Below, in pieces: positions 22,911 through 35,698 of a DNA stretch of 64,000 bases. The notes under the pieces are model-generated. The model had not been told where the DNA came from and made no database searches. It saw only the letters and a program-made list of their open reading frames with translations. Numbering within the stretch: position 1 is the stretch's first letter; each line of letters begins with the position of its first letter. Position numbers and translations under genes: made by a program. Where the stretch lies: positions 349,395,087-349,459,086 of the forward strand of contig OZ010790.1 of the NCBI GenBank assembly GCA_963932465.1, written 5' to 3'. This DNA is from Maratus speciosus (Eukaryota > Arthropoda > Arachnida > Araneae > Salticidae).

Positions 22911-23297
22911 AACATTGCTTTGAATTTGAAATTAAATGTCATGATTTGTTGCAGTATTTAATATTTAGCACACATGTCATATACGCACCGGGTTTGGCGT
23001 GATTTTTTTTTTTACGACAATTTGGCAAAAACGTCGTCTTTGAATACCAGTTACATATGTATTTTTAAATTATTTTCGATTATTTTTAAAATGAAATGAA
23101 AAAAAAATTAATAACTATAGAACAAAACAATTTATAACATTTTCTTTAATAAAAAGAAAATAAATATAAATAAACATTTATTAATAAATAAGCAACAATA
23201 GCCGGGTTACCTTGTCAGGCAAAATAAAGCCATTTTGAAGATAATTTGACACCCCGGTGCGTATATGACATCTGCGCCTAATATTTTTATTTTCGTT

Positions 23298-23357
<60 letters not shown>

Positions 23358-23876
23358 AGTGAAAGCCATAAATTTTAAATGTTTCAGTTTTAAATGAAAG
23401 TTTTGTATTAAATAAAAAAGATAATGGAATACAAAAAACATTGTTCTTAGTATACATTTAAGGGGGGCAAAACTGGTCGCCAAATTAGTTTAAAATAATA
23501 ACCTTTTCTATATATATATGTGTGTGTGTGTGTGTTATTATTAAAATTTGAGTTGTCATCTTTAGGGAAATGTATTTAAAATTAGAAAAAAATTAATATT
23601 TCGAAAACTAATTCGAATTTAAAAATTCTAATACCAGTTTTGAGATCTGCCGATCAATACGGATTTTTGGTGTTAATTTCATCGCAAAGTATTCCATATT
23701 TTAGGAGAAATCGCCGTGAAACATAATCAGTTGTTTAATCAGTCATTTCATGGAATCAGTTTATAAATTCATGTTATTTCAGTCGTTTCATGAAATCGTT
23801 TCATTAGGATTTTATATATATAGGGTACATATAAAAATAAATTTGACTAATATTAGCATTTACTCTGCAGTTTCTT

Positions 23877-23913
<37 letters not shown>

Positions 23914-25471
23914 TGTTGATATTATGATAATCGAACTGATAATATTTAATAAATCGTAAAATCATGATAATTTTTTTAACACCACTGACGATTTGTAGAT
24001 TCATGTTACATAAAAGCATCAACGGCACAATGTATGAGTGAAAAGACTTTAAAGACAAATAATAACTTTCAATGATACCGAAGCAATGAATATAATATTT
24101 AATGAGGTAAAAGAATAATTTAATTAGCCTTAAAAGAACACGGATGGTTTCTAGTAACATAAAACCACTGTGACGTACACCATATACTCCACTACTTCTA
24201 AATGCCTAAATATAAACTTTTGATTAATTAATGCAATGATGATGATATAAATAGTTTTTCAATGCAATGTCTAAAATTTTGTAAAAAAGTAATAAACATC
24301 AAATAAAAGAACATAAAAGAAATGGAGTAAATTCACATATATATGGAGGCGACTCAATAAATATCCCAGTTAACTTTCAAATAAAAATAATGAAAGGGGG
24401 CAGAAAATTTTTTTAATTTCTCTTGTATTAGATGAGCATTGAATTGTCTTTAGGAACGCAAGTGTTAATCACGTACTTATTTTGGATTGTAGTTTAGTTT
24501 TTCATTGAGTAATATTCATCAGTAATTTATTGACTATTACTAAACAATTTATTCTTTTATATTTATAGACTGCAGCCCACTGATGGGTGACTTCGCCTCT
24601 TTCCAGGTAAAAGAAATGCATCTGCGTACAATAGCTATTTCGACAGCTGTTTCGGAACCATCACTGAAGAGAGTAATCCAAGAGGCTGGGGAGAAAGATC
24701 TAATGTTATCATTTATTTGGAAGTGGGATGTCTCATCCAAGAAGTCATCTTTTAACTTTGTACTGCTGTATTGTGCTTTTTTTTGGAAATAATTTGTTTG
24801 CCAGTGATGGATCGAAGGAGGAGGTCACGGCAGTCTTAACTCCGCCCAAACAAATAAAATATTTAAAGCACATTAAAAAAAAAAGAAATATATATTAAAT
24901 ACTTTCAAATTTAGCCCTTAATAAACATTAAGAATCTTTCTGAGTCTCTAAAGCTCTACTTGAATCCAAAGCTTGTAATATATGATAAAAATTGTAATTT
25001 CTGACACATACATGAAGTCATTTTCAATCTCAGATGTACCATATTTGCAAGTACGCTTATTCAGAACAAACGTGATTGTTTAGCATTTTCCATTTTTTGT
25101 TAAGGCGAAGACTCTTTCGGGAATTGTACGTATAATTTAGGCTTTTAAACTGAATTTTATGCCGCGGCATCCAATTGCTCCCTCCTTACGACATTTTTGT
25201 AACTGCGAAGTCCTAAAATTGCTTTAAAATGCTCAATTTCTGAATGAATCTTTGTTTTTATACGAAGGAAATTTTTCAATTTCGTTCAAATCTTTTGTAT
25301 TTACGAATGAAAATGACTTCCCAAAAGTATCCGAAAAGCACCTCTTTTGGACATGGGAATTGCCTTCAATACAAATTTTGCTAATTAAGAGGTGTCCCCA
25401 CCCTAAAAAAGGAGTCACGACCCCCTTCTAAATGAAGGGCCGGATTCGCCCTTTTTGCTTGCCGTTGGTTC
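22911..25471. other. Non-coding interval with homopolymer and microsatellite tracts
   Basis: Contains a ~53-base poly(A) at 23303-23355, a (TA)n(TG)n tract at 23511-23534 and a ~31-base poly(A) at 23880-23910. The remaining sequence is AT-rich and shows no recognisable gene. The phrase 'catatacgcaccgg' at 22980 returns as 'ccggtgcgtatatgac' near 23255, an inverted pair around 270 bp apart. Confidence 0.6.
24560..24792 (+). other. Unassigned short frame, possibly an exon or repeat relic
   Basis: A 69-codon frame (24583-24792) lies in a locally less AT-rich patch preceded by 'ttatatttatag', which resembles a 3' splice site. The peptide has no domain I can name. The complementary strand is also open over 63 codons, so the frame may be incidental. 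I list it only because base composition departs from the surroundings. Confidence 0.2.
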
Positions 25472-27646
25472 ATCCCAGCAAACACATACCTTTCGGCACA
25501 TGATCGGACCGCAGCCGGCAGTGTCGGTTAAGTGTCGGCATGGGCACAGTGATTCGGTGAAGTGTCGGCAGCATGTCGGCAACTGAAACATAAGAATCTG
25601 TTTTTTCGACTGCCAGTTACCGTAATCGGTCCCCTTATGGTTATATATCAGCAAGCGATTTACACCAGCAAGTGACGCAGGACCGATATGTGATTTCTGA
25701 TAGTGGCCCGATTAGATTTGCAAACATCGGTCCGAATTTGGAATTTTTATTCTTAGCCGACATTTTTTTTTTCTTTTTCTTAATTTTGTTTGAATTTGAG
25801 TTTTGATAAGATATGTACATTTCATGTATTTCATTTGCATGAAATTCTAACAGTAATAAACAAAAAAAAAAAAAAAAAAAAAAAGCTTATATATATATAT
25901 ATATATATTTTAAAAGCTGTTATTGAATTAATTTTAAAAAGGCTTACGATTATTTGAATCATCAAAAGAGTTTCTTAAATCGCCCCTTAAAATTATTATT
26001 CGTTATAAACTTAATCGTAAAAAAAAAAACAAAAAAAAAAAAAAAAAAAAAAAAAAACTTAATAAATTAATTATTTTCTAACTATATATTCATTTTAAAA
26101 GCAATAGCTATGTTTCTTATTTTATTTAAAAATCAAATTATTAAAAAAGTGCTTAAAATTATTTTACAAGCTATAAAAATATAAAAAAACTGCCCTACTT
26201 TTTAGCATTAAAACTTAAAAGAAAGATTCAGAAATCTCCCACTTCTAAAAAATTATTTACCAAAAAAAAAAAAAAAAAAAAAAAAAGATAAATTAATATT
26301 TCTATTTTATTTGATGTTTAAAAAATGTTGATAAGTAAAAGAATCATTTTTGCTACTTAATCACTAAAAATATATTCTACATTAAATTATCAAATGATAA
26401 AAAATGAACTCTTATTTTAATTAAAAGTGATTAATTACCAACCTCTTTTTTTATTAAAATTAGCTTTTCTATGTTACAAATATATATTTCTTGAATTAAC
26501 GCATTTAATTACTTTATAATTCCTATATCCTAAAGAGAAAATTTTATTAAGAGAAAAACCTGTGAAAGTCACATATTTTATTTAATAAACATTCTTAAAT
26601 TTACAAGAAAGATTCAGAAATATTCCGCATTTAAAAATGATCTTCCAAAAGAAAAAAAAATGTAAATCAATATTTTTATTTTATTTTTAAATTAAAAATA
26701 TTGAGAAGTAACAAATTAATATTGCAACATACTCTTTAAATATATGTTGTACTTTAAATCATCAAAACGACATAAAATGAATTCTTATTCTAATTAAAAG
26801 TTAATAATTACTAACTTTTTATTTATTAAAATAAATTTTTCCATGTTAAAAATATATATTTTATAAATTAACGCAACGCATGTAATTACATTGTAATCCT
26901 AATAAGAAAATTTGATTAACTGAACAAGACCTCTAAAAGTATTTTTTTATACTTAATTATTCTTAAATTTGTATCTATTCTTAATTATTCTTAATTATAT
27001 CTATAACTTAATTAAACTTAAAATTATTCTTAAATTCCTTTGATTTAATGAATTCGCTAAGATATTTATTTCATTCATTTAAATATTAAATTAACTTTTA
27101 AATAAACGCGCGTAAGACAATTATAAATAAATAAATAAAAAATAAAATAAAAACACTTCAAAATTCTAATTTTCCCATCTACTATTTACCTTTAATGATA
27201 AACCATTACGTATCGTTAATACTTCCCCTTATTACCTCATACAATCCTACCCTCATCAAGTCTGAGTGGCCAAGTGGTTAAGGCATCCACTTCCTGTCCG
27301 TGAGTTCGTTGTATCAAACCCAACCTCGTCCAGTGCCGAGACCCGTTCTTTTCAAAAATGCATTCCGCGATGGCTCATAGATGGCGCCATCAAAGCAGAT
27401 TTTTTTTCCATTTGATGCTGGTGTCGGGCTGCGGCCGGCATTCGTATGGATAGCTATCGGCGTGCTGTCGGCATAGTGTTTTGCCGATACTGGATCGGCT
27501 GTACGCCTATCTGTCAGGCGTCACTCGCCTGGCGTGTCGAAAAAGATACGGAACCGGTACGGCAGCCGGTATCGTGCCGATACCGTCTGTAACGGCAAAG
27601 CGGCTGTCGGTCGATTGTTTACCGATAGCTCTGTGTTTGCTGGGAT
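25472..27646. mobile_element. CCCAGCAAACACA-ended DNA element, copy 1
   Basis: Left terminus CCCAGCAAACACATACC (25474) and right terminus 'ctgtgtttgctggg' (ending 27644) are inverted. AT flanks both sides (25472-25473 and 27645-27646), consistent with a 2-bp duplication. GC-rich phrases 'gtgtcggttaagtgtcggca' and 'ccggcagccggta' fill the outer 150 bp; the interior is AT-rich with long poly(A) tracts (25862-25885, 26020-26057, 26262-26287). A tRNA-like module sits at 27263-27335. Copy 2 lies at 43834-45882. No transposase frame survives, and I cannot assign the superfamily. Confidence 0.75.
27263..27335 (+). other. tRNA-Leu/Ser-like module inside the element
   Basis: 'gagtggccaagtggttaaggc' contains a near-consensus RNA polymerase III A-box and D-arm of the Leu/Ser class (consensus TGGCCGAGTGGTTAAGG). 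About 40 bp on, 'gagttcgttgtatcaaaccc' is a decayed B-box region. The equivalent position in copy 2 (45176-45250) also carries it, so it was present in the common ancestor of both copies. Confidence 0.5.
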
Positions 27647-28490
27647 GTTTCAATTGGAGAATACTGTTCATATGTGGTACTTTGTCGATTGGTAGTACGT
27701 CTGTTATGGTATTTAGAGCTTCCGTCGATATTTTTTGTACCTTCGTGAGATTTTAAAGAGAAACATTGACTGTATTTAAATAAATTTTCTTATTGCTTGT
27801 TCCATTAGATGCCCCTCCATATACTTGCTCCGGCTGAAACGTTACCTACCATTGCAATTTCCATCAAAGTTCAATCAGTAGAATTCAGATTATAAGGCGT
27901 AGGTATAAAATTCTCATTTGCATTTTTTATATATCATATATGATGCATTTGCAAAAATGCAGACATTCCCAGTGACGTTTCTAACAAAATTACCAGACGT
28001 GGTGGACCTATTCCAGATAGAATTTCGTAATTGTGAATTGCATGAAGTGAATTTGAAAGAGTGTGTATTGTTATTTTTTTAGTAGGTTGTTTGTGCGATG
28101 CTTGTCTAATAAAATTAAACTATGTATTTCCATATAATGAATTTTAACTTCATTAATTATTTAATTAGCTAATATAGGTTGGCTGTTCTTTTATACCATA
28201 TTGCCAGAAGGCTCATAATATTGTTTCATAATACAAAAACTACATCGCGTGAATGTGCCAATATTTAATATTTTTCATTCTTATCGTCTAGAATGTATCC
28301 AATAAGGGACTGAACTAAATAACAAGTAATCTGTGACATGGCAGCTAATTAAGTAATTCTTATGTAATACGTGAAATCGGGCGTTTCTCTACTTGACCTC
28401 CTTGTTGCAGTATTTTAGACTGTCGATAAATGTCACTGATAACTATTAAATAATACAAAAAAAAAACCGGATCAATGTGTTCATTCGTCT
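27647..28490. other. AT-rich non-coding interval
   Basis: No supportable open frame or repeat was found between the CCCAGCAAACACA element and the TTAA MITE. Confidence 0.5.
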
Positions 28491-28708
28491 TTAACCCCTT
28501 AATAGGTTTGCTCGTACACCACACCTGCAAGAAAAGATTACTTTTCTCGTTACTAAAAGCTTTCCGACACCAGTAATTTCAAAAGTTTTTTTTTTATGGC
28601 AGACATTATTTATTATACATAAGGCGAATATTTTAGAACCATAAAAGTGGTGTTTGGTCCCTATTTTTAGTTCATTGCATTAAAAATTTTAATATCTTAA
28701 GGGGTTAA
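28491..28708. mobile_element. TTAA-flanked MITE (piggyBac-like), 218 bp
   Basis: Left end TTAACCCCTTAATAGG (28491) is mirrored by 'atatcttaaggggTTAA' (ending 28708). The TTAA duplication with CCC-starting inverted ends is the piggyBac pattern. No coding capacity. A different TTAA element (ends CCCATTTT) is nested at 48060-48603, so at least two TTAA families are present. Confidence 0.75.
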
Positions 28709-30480
28709 AACTTCTTTTCGTGTAGTTGTTAAACACCCAATAAAATGTTTTTGGTGCGAAAATATAAGGTCATTCGCAGCAGTATTATATTTTGAGACAA
28801 TGCAACGCCGTCTGTCGATAATATACTGAATGAAATCAAGGCACTGTTGTATAGAAATTTCTGACTACACACACGACTATGCTGCAAGTATAACTTTTTA
28901 GGGTGCGACGGTGTATTTTTTAATGAATTTTTTTAACTTTCAATAAATATTAAAATATATTTTATATTTCTAAAACAATATTATGAAATGAAAGCTTTGT
29001 ATTCAGTGACTCAGTGAAATCAACTCAACTTTCATATAGATTTAAGAAGTAATTCACGTAAACCGTGATAATTCTTAAGATTTTCCTATACAAAATCTTT
29101 ATACTTGATAAACGTTATTTATTCCAAAGATTCTTTTTTGGTAAAACGCAAATTTCATACGCGTAAATACGGTGTATGAGACTTGTATACAGAAGAAAGA
29201 CTTAATTCAAGATATTAGATAGAGATGCCTGAATGGCAAGAATGGCAATGAAGATTGGCTTTTGATCAGAATGGCTAGTTATGAATTGCTAACTGTTTAA
29301 CAAAATATTAATCTTAATTTCCTTTGCGTACGTCGAGTAAGATGAGATAACTACAAAGTTTGACAAAAATGACTTGATGCAGTGTGTTTAAAAGAAGAAC
29401 TCATATGCTAAGCAAGATGAAAAGTTATAAAATAATTTATATTTTTTTGAAATGTCTACAATTATCAAATTCGTTAATTAAAGAAAATATTATTTAACGT
29501 ACAAAATAGCTCAAATAATTAGACATTTATTTAAAATAAAAAAGCCCTTTTTTAATGAAACTTAATATTTTTTTAAACAAAGTAATTTTTACACAGTTTT
29601 GTAATATGCTTTACAAAACAATTATTAAAAATGAAATTCGATATGTATTTAAGAATCATCATCTACTTCCTTTGCCGTTAAAACTGATACTGAAGAAGGA
29701 AAAATAATCTTAAAAAAATACATCTTAAATAAAAAAAAAAAAAAAAAAAAATTAAAAACATACGTTTCAGCAAATAATTTATGACTTCAAATAAATCATA
29801 AAGATCGACAGTTCTTACATTTTGCTGTCATTAATGTCATGCCATATACATTAGTTCCTTCAGTTTATTTTTGAGTGGCATGCTTTTTCAAGTTATAAAT
29901 ATTTTAGAGGTTTTTATGGTCTAATAGTTGAAGTTCACGAAGTTGTCAAAACTGTCTTTCAGAATCCTTTTCAAAAGAACCCATTAAAAGAATTTTATGA
30001 AAAATGAAAGGCACTATTTTAAAATACATTTAATTGACAACATGTCCGCTTCTATCTTAAAAGCAACATGTTTTGAGAAAATTAGAAATACGAGTAACAC
30101 AGAAAAATTTTACTATTATTTTTGTAAATAGAGGCTGACCTTTATTTTGCGAATTTCTCGATTTTACTAGCGTTAGTTTAGAACCAAGAATATTTTAATA
30201 ATCTCCTAGTAAAATAATCGTTAAATAGTTAAGTTCAGTGTCTATTGAAAACTTATAAAAATATTTTACCCATAGTTTCTCAATTTTTTTTTCTGAACAT
30301 TTCAAACATAAAATTTGTTCACATATTTTATGACGCTCAATAATCATGAACAGGTTTTACAAAAACCTATCCTTATAGAAGTTTTAAAATCAAAGTTGTA
30401 AAACTGACGGTATCCCATGAATTGAATTTGAAAAGTTAACACTGCGCTTGATAACAATCAACCCATGTCTAACATTAACT
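28709..30480. other. AT-rich non-coding interval
   Basis: Apart from a poly(A) tract near 29730-29750, nothing could be recognised: no open frame of note, no tandem repeat and no paired ends. Confidence 0.5.
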
Positions 30481-30489
30481 TACAGGAAA

Positions 30490-30960
30490 GATTTACGAAT
30501 TTCAAAAAGCATGGGATTATTGTAGCATAGATCGTAATATTGGTAACAGATTTGTAAAATATGGTTTCTTTGTCATTAATGTGTATTCGTTATGCTTGAA
30601 AGACGAGGATGATATCCCCTTAGAAGAAATACAACACAGAATGTAGAAGAACAGTTGTGAAGAAAAACATCTCAGTCCAGATTAAGGATATTCCTTCCTA
30701 TGATTCAGAATTTGTAAACTTGGAAACACATATTGAATTGAATACCTTCAACAAAGTGGAAAATAAAAACAATACATCAATGGATTACAATGAAGACAAA
30801 GCATATGAGAATACAAATGGGGGCGTGATGATCAAAACTAGCCTTATCCAGAAAATCAAATTTTGGGAAATCGCGAAAAACCTCTGGCTGCGTCCATTTG
30901 TTTTCATTGTAAACCACGATTTTACAATGCCATAAATGCACGATAAAAATATTTTTTATT
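30490..30960 (+). pseudogene. pogo/Tigger-type transposase, C-terminal relic
   Basis: The frame running 30506-30646 reads KAWDYCSIDRNIGNRF, then VKYGF, and ends with the acidic motif DEDDIPLEEI. This order (AW..V...TI.NCF.KAGF, then D-E-D-D-[IV]-P-L) is what I know from the C-terminal end of pogo/Tigger (CENP-B/Jerky-related DDE) transposases, downstream of the catalytic triad. After a stop, a second frame (30657-30935) contains FVNLETHIEL, comparable to the family's distal 'y..iD.....t...lTDeeI' tail. No catalytic DDE region is visible upstream, so this is a truncated relic. Confidence 0.45.
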
Positions 30961-31795
30961 TTGTAGATTGCAGTATTTTTTGATACAGGTTCGCCAATAG
31001 ATTCGCGATTTATAGAAAAAACTCGATTTTTTTTTTTTTTTTTTGATGAGATAAGTTTTGAAACTCACGTTCTCAAGTGATCATGATAATTAAAGAAACA
31101 AACCTGTATTTAAAAAAAAATTAAAATAATTAAAAAAAAAACACCATGTTTACAGTTTGAAGTATATATATACATATACATATCTACACTGTAAAAAAAA
31201 TTCAGAACCGTTACAGTCTACAGCGTAAACGTTTCCAAAAATTTAGGGTAAAATATTAATTTTCTTGAGTTGCTGAATAAATCGGAATCGTTACTCTCAT
31301 TTCCATGTGAAGTATTTGAAGCGAATACACTGTAAAAAAAAAAAAATCATAAACGTTACAGTCCATAGCGGAAATGTTTCCGAAAATGTAGTGTAAACTA
31401 TGAATTCTCTTGAGTAACTTATAAAATCGGAAATATTACTCTCATTTTCGTGTAAAGTATTTGAATACGAATATTCGGATTTTCTGCACATGTCCAATAC
31501 ATTCTACAAACGTCATGGTCACGTGGCTTTTATTGTTCTGTGGTTGAAAGTAATGAAGAGACGTAACGGATATCTTGAAGAAAGTAAGCATTTGTTTTAT
31601 ATGTATATATATATTTTATTTAAGAAAGTAATACGCTTTTTTAAAAGAATTAATATCCGATTGAATTTTATTGAATAATAATATTTGAGTTACTGTTACT
31701 AGTTTGTTGCAGATACAAATTTAAACAACTCGTTCGTAATATATACTCTTGTTAATGAATCTGTGATAGATATAAAACTAGATATTTGATTAACG

Positions 31796-31963
31796 AATAA
31801 TAACAGGTTTCGTACGCATCAAGGGATGTTTTCGTACCAGAAATTTCGTAAAGTACTGCTTGGTATATCTGAAGATAGATTTTTTTTACATTAAATACGG
31901 CGAATATTACTTTACGAAAATTCTCGTAAAAGGTCATTGAAGCGTACGAACCCTGAATACTAG
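31796..31963. mobile_element. Palindromic hAT MITE, 152 bp
   Basis: The ends are CAGGTTTCGTACGC (31804) and 'gcgtacgaaccctg' (to 31955), with inverted homology continuing to the middle through 'ttttcgta..agaaatttcgtaaagta'. CAGGGTTCGTACGC is a hAT-type terminus. Flanks AATAATAA and AATACTAG agree at 6 of 8 positions, fitting an aged 8-bp duplication. The arms cover most of the element, so it could fold as a single hairpin. Confidence 0.7.
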
Positions 31964-33179
31964 TGTTAGTGAAGTACAGATGTTTATATGTTTTTATCAT
32001 CTTTTTATTTTTAACTTCTTTTCCATTTCATGATGAAACATATCGTTTATATGACTGAAGAAATGCATTATTTCCCTTATATTATACATTTTATCCTACT
32101 TTTTTTATGAATCATATATTCGTAAAAGAGATGCTTATTGAAATTTGATTTATAGATCTATAAAAAATTCTTTTTAAAAATTCGATCACATGAATTCCAT
32201 TGTGCAAATACTTTGAAAATTTTAATTTCCCTACGAAAATAGATGGATTGTTTTATACTTTTTAATATTTGTTTTTTAATCTCATAATTATAGAATACTA
32301 TTTCACAATATTTCAAATCTGTTGAGTAATTAATTTATTTTCTTGATTTTAATACTTATAAATAGATATATTTTTGAAAAAGCTTTGTCTATTTGTAAGC
32401 ACATTTTTAATATATTGTTCTACAATTATCATGGTTTTAAATATATTCCTTTAAAAGTATTTATTTTATTTGTATAACTTGAGACGTGCTGAGATAACCT
32501 AAGAAAATGTATCAATTTATTAGTATACAATTCATAAAAATAAAGTAATTAATAGCAGATATTAATTATCTTTAAATAGTGTATCTTTTTATACGAAAGA
32601 AAATATATTTAAAGGTATAAAAGAATCCATCTATTTATAGGTAGCGAAATTAAACGTTTTCACAAAGTACAGGATAGAGCTCATGAGTCCGCATTTAAAA
32701 AAAGAATTCTTTATAGATATACAAATCAAATTTTCAATATTATCTTTTTACAAATATGTAATTTATAAACGAGGATAAAACGCATTAGCAGAAGTGAAAT
32801 TATCAATTTCTTTGGTTATATAAATGATGAATTTCATCATTTCAAAAGTTGTAAATTAGAACATAAGTTCAAAACGAAAAAATGAAAAAACGTATAAACA
32901 GTGCTATTTGTACTTTACTAATACTAAAACTACATTATTATTCATTAATAAAATATATAATATATAATATCGATTATAGATTCAGGGACAAGAGTATATA
33001 TTTCGAAAGAGTTATTTAACTTTGAATGTGCAACAAATGATTAACAGTAAATCTAAAATTATTATGCAATTAGATTCCATCGGAAAATATTAATTGATTT
33101 TGAAAAGCATATTACTTTCTTAAATAAAAAAATATATGACATAATTCAAGAAAGTTTTCTAAAACATTTGAACAGAAAC

Positions 33180-33480
33180 ATTTAAGAAATATACACAAAC
33201 ATACCCAAAATGTACACAAACATATTCAAAATATACACACTCATATTCAAAATATACACAATCATATCCGAAATATGCAAAAATATATCCGAAAGATACA
33301 CTAACATTTCCGAAATATCCAGAAACATTTCAGAAGCACGCAGAAATGTTTATGAATATTCTACTGAAATACGCGGATACGTTTCTGAATATCTACCCGA
33401 TGTATGTGGAAACCTTTTGTGAATATCTGACCGAAATATGCGGAAACGTTACGAAAATCGAACCGAAATATGCGGAAACA
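33180..33480 (+). repeat. 21-bp minisatellite
   Basis: Units of the form 'cgaaatatgcgaaaacatatc' recur about 14 times, grading from 'caaaatatacaca' at the left to 'ccgaaatatgcggaaac' at the right. Because 21 is a multiple of three, one frame (33210-33422) stays open and reads as seven-residue repeats such as ISEICKN and ISERYTN. I regard this frame as a consequence of the repeat, not a gene. Confidence 0.85.
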
Positions 33481-33804
33481 TAACAGAACCGTTGGGCCAC
33501 ATTGCTGCCCCACCAGGTAGAGAAACCTTTCCGAGTTTTTTTCTTTTTCTTTACAGTGTATATATATATATATGTATGTATGTATATGTATGAAGTTTAA
33601 TTACATACATATTTTTTTTAATTAACAAATACTTTCGTTTTCAAAATTTTGATTATTGTTTATATATTGTATAAATATTTGTTCTTATTCATGTAATAAA
33701 TCTTGCCTATTATTATTTTCTTCTAACTTCAATAGAAGAAAGTTTTGTAATCGAAATTTTTTTCCACTTCCGGTTTTCGACGGATTTACACGTTTTATGG
33801 GTCA

Positions 33805-34490
33805 GAGATCCTCCAAAACATGTTTATAGAAAATATCTGTCTGTCCGTCTGCCTGTCGCCATTGTATCATCAAAAAGTGTATGAAGTTATGCATAGAATT
33901 GAACCAAAAATTTTTCAAAAAATTTTTGGCTATGGCAAGCAGGTCCTTCATTAATTTGGAAAAAATCCGCCGAAAGGGGGGCTCTGTAATAGCTATTTTT
34001 GTGCAATTTTTAACATTGTACCATCGAAAAGTGTATGAAGTTATGCATAGAATTAAACCAATTTTTTTGTGTAAGTTATTGATCATGGCAAAAACGTCCT
34101 CCCTGACTTTGGAAAAAATCCGCCGTAAGGGGACGCTGTAATAGCGATTTTTGTGTCATTTTGAATATTGTACCTTCAAAACTTGTGTGAAGTTATGTAT
34201 AGAATTGAACCAAATATTTTTTGTATGTTTTTGGCTATATCAAACAGGTCCTTCATTAATTTGGGAAAACTCCGCCGGAAGGAGGAGCTGTAATAGCGAT
34301 TTTTGTGCCATTTTCAATAATTTACCTTCGAAAAGTCTATGAAATTATGCATAGAATTGAACTAATTTTTTTGTGTATGTTTTTGGCCGAGGCAAAAATG
34401 TCCTCCCTGAATGTGGAAAAATTCCGTCGGAGGGGGCGCTGTAATATCGATTTTTGAGTAATCTTCTTAATTTTTCCTAGTTCTATTGTA
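33805..34490 (+). repeat. ~153-bp tandem array preceded by a CTGT tract
   Basis: 'gtatgaagttatgcatagaatt' recurs near 33879, 34033, 34185 and 34338 (spacings 152-154). Each unit continues 'gaacca.atttttttgt', 'ggctatggcaaacaggtcc', 'ttggaaaaaatccgccg.aaggggg.gctgtaatagcgatttttgtgcca'. The array is entered through CTGTCTGTCCGTCTGCCTGTC (33837-33857), the same class of tract that borders the satellite at 3.0 and 7.9 kb. Open frames on both strands (33802-34525) follow the repeat. Confidence 0.9.
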
Positions 34491-35427
34491 CACCAGTGGC
34501 TCGTGAATCGACTCGAACTTCCCATTCTGATAAGCCAACTATTTGCGACTATTCGTGATTTTAATAAATATCATGATCGAGATTAACTTGTTTTTACACC
34601 GATTAACTGACTGAAGCAGAAATTTAAGGTCAAAGTCAAACTTGATATAGTATTGAACTAATAAAAATGAAATATTGACATCAGTAACAACATTCGGAAA
34701 TTGGATTGGCACATCACACTAGTATTTCTTTTCCAACGCATAAATATATCCGATATTTGTGTACAATATATTTCTGCAGGAAAAAAATCATTTGTGAAAC
34801 AATTTTTAAAACATAGATTTTCAGCAGCTTAAAGAAAACATATTTCCAAATCAATGTATTTTTAGAATTAATGTAGAAAACTCCGTTAATATCACCCTTA
34901 GCAATTATTCAAAAACACTGCAGTGTCGATTTGGGTCATATAACATTTATCACTAATCAAGTGCAATCCAATAAGTTGTTAAAAGATCGCAAGACTTATT
35001 AACAAAAATTTTCTATTTAATTGTTTATTGCTCAGTGATTTTTTATTACAATGTGTTATGATGTATTCAATGACTATTTTTATGAGATTAAAAGACGAAA
35101 AAAATCAAAATTTGTCGTAAATTGAATGCATCAAGTTTCTATAAATTATTCTTTTAAAATAAATTTCGACATTATATTCTTCAGTTGTCTATAGTTCTTA
35201 TGTAATTTTAATTTTTTCCTTTATTTTATGAACTTCTCATTACCAAAGATCCTTCCTTTCCGGAAGTTCAAAGGTATTCGATATTCGTGAATCGATATTC
35301 CTGAGAAGCAAAAAGTATTTTTTTTTTCAGAAATTATAAAAAACAAATTTCATATATTTACACAGACTTAAAGAAGACCTATTATCAAACAAATGTACAG
35401 TCTTGAAAACAAAAAAGAAGTGATCCA
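34491..35427. other. AT-rich non-coding interval
   Basis: No coding region, tandem repeat or paired ends recognised. Confidence 0.5.
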
Positions 35428-35698
35428 TATACTGTAAAACTCTTAGTGTAACGGTACTCGATAAAATTGACGCTGCATTGTAGCGTCCAATTTTATGAAG
35501 TAATTTAACCGACATAACAGGTGTTTCCTTTCACCATAATGATATTATGATATTTTCACATTATCATGGTGCAATATTTCACCAGTTATATTATTTTAAA
35601 TTACACCAGTTATATCAGTTTTATTACTCCATTAATTCGGTGGCAGCATGCTGCCACAAATTTTATGGAGTAACGTTACACCAGTTTTTTACAGTGTA
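35428..35698. mobile_element. TA-flanked MITE, 267 bp, with internal hairpins
   Basis: TA (35428-35429) then TACTGTAAAACTCTTAGTGT at the left; 'accagttttttacagtg' then TA (35697-35698) at the right. Inverted homology continues through 'aacg(g/t)tactc(g/c)ataaaatt' for about 70 bp. Each arm also contains its own hairpin: GACGCTGCATTGTAGCGTC on the left, TGGCAGCATGCTGCCA on the right. The terminal ACTGTAAAA is shared with the element at 31185-33560, which suggests a common mobilising transposase. Confidence 0.75.

Larger units (their letters stand above)
31185..33560. mobile_element. TA-flanked element with CACTGTAAA ends
   Basis: CACTGTAAAAAAAA follows a TA at 31185-31186; the inverse 'tttacagtg' precedes a TA at 33559-33560. 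The left end is duplicated: 31187-31327 and 31328-31470 are tandem copies sharing 'cgttacagtc.a.agcg.aa.gtttcc.aaaa'. The 2.4-kb interior holds a hAT MITE (31804-31955) and a 21-bp minisatellite (33180-33480). TA targets suggest a Tc1/mariner-superfamily element, but only about 10-15 terminal bases match, so the pairing of the ends is tentative. Confidence 0.5.

Noticed and set aside
23301..24160. Frames containing long poly-Phe or poly-Lys runs (23301-23483, 23750-23959, 23804-24160)
   Set aside because: They translate poly(A)/poly(T) tracts; the remainder is AT-rich filler with no domain.
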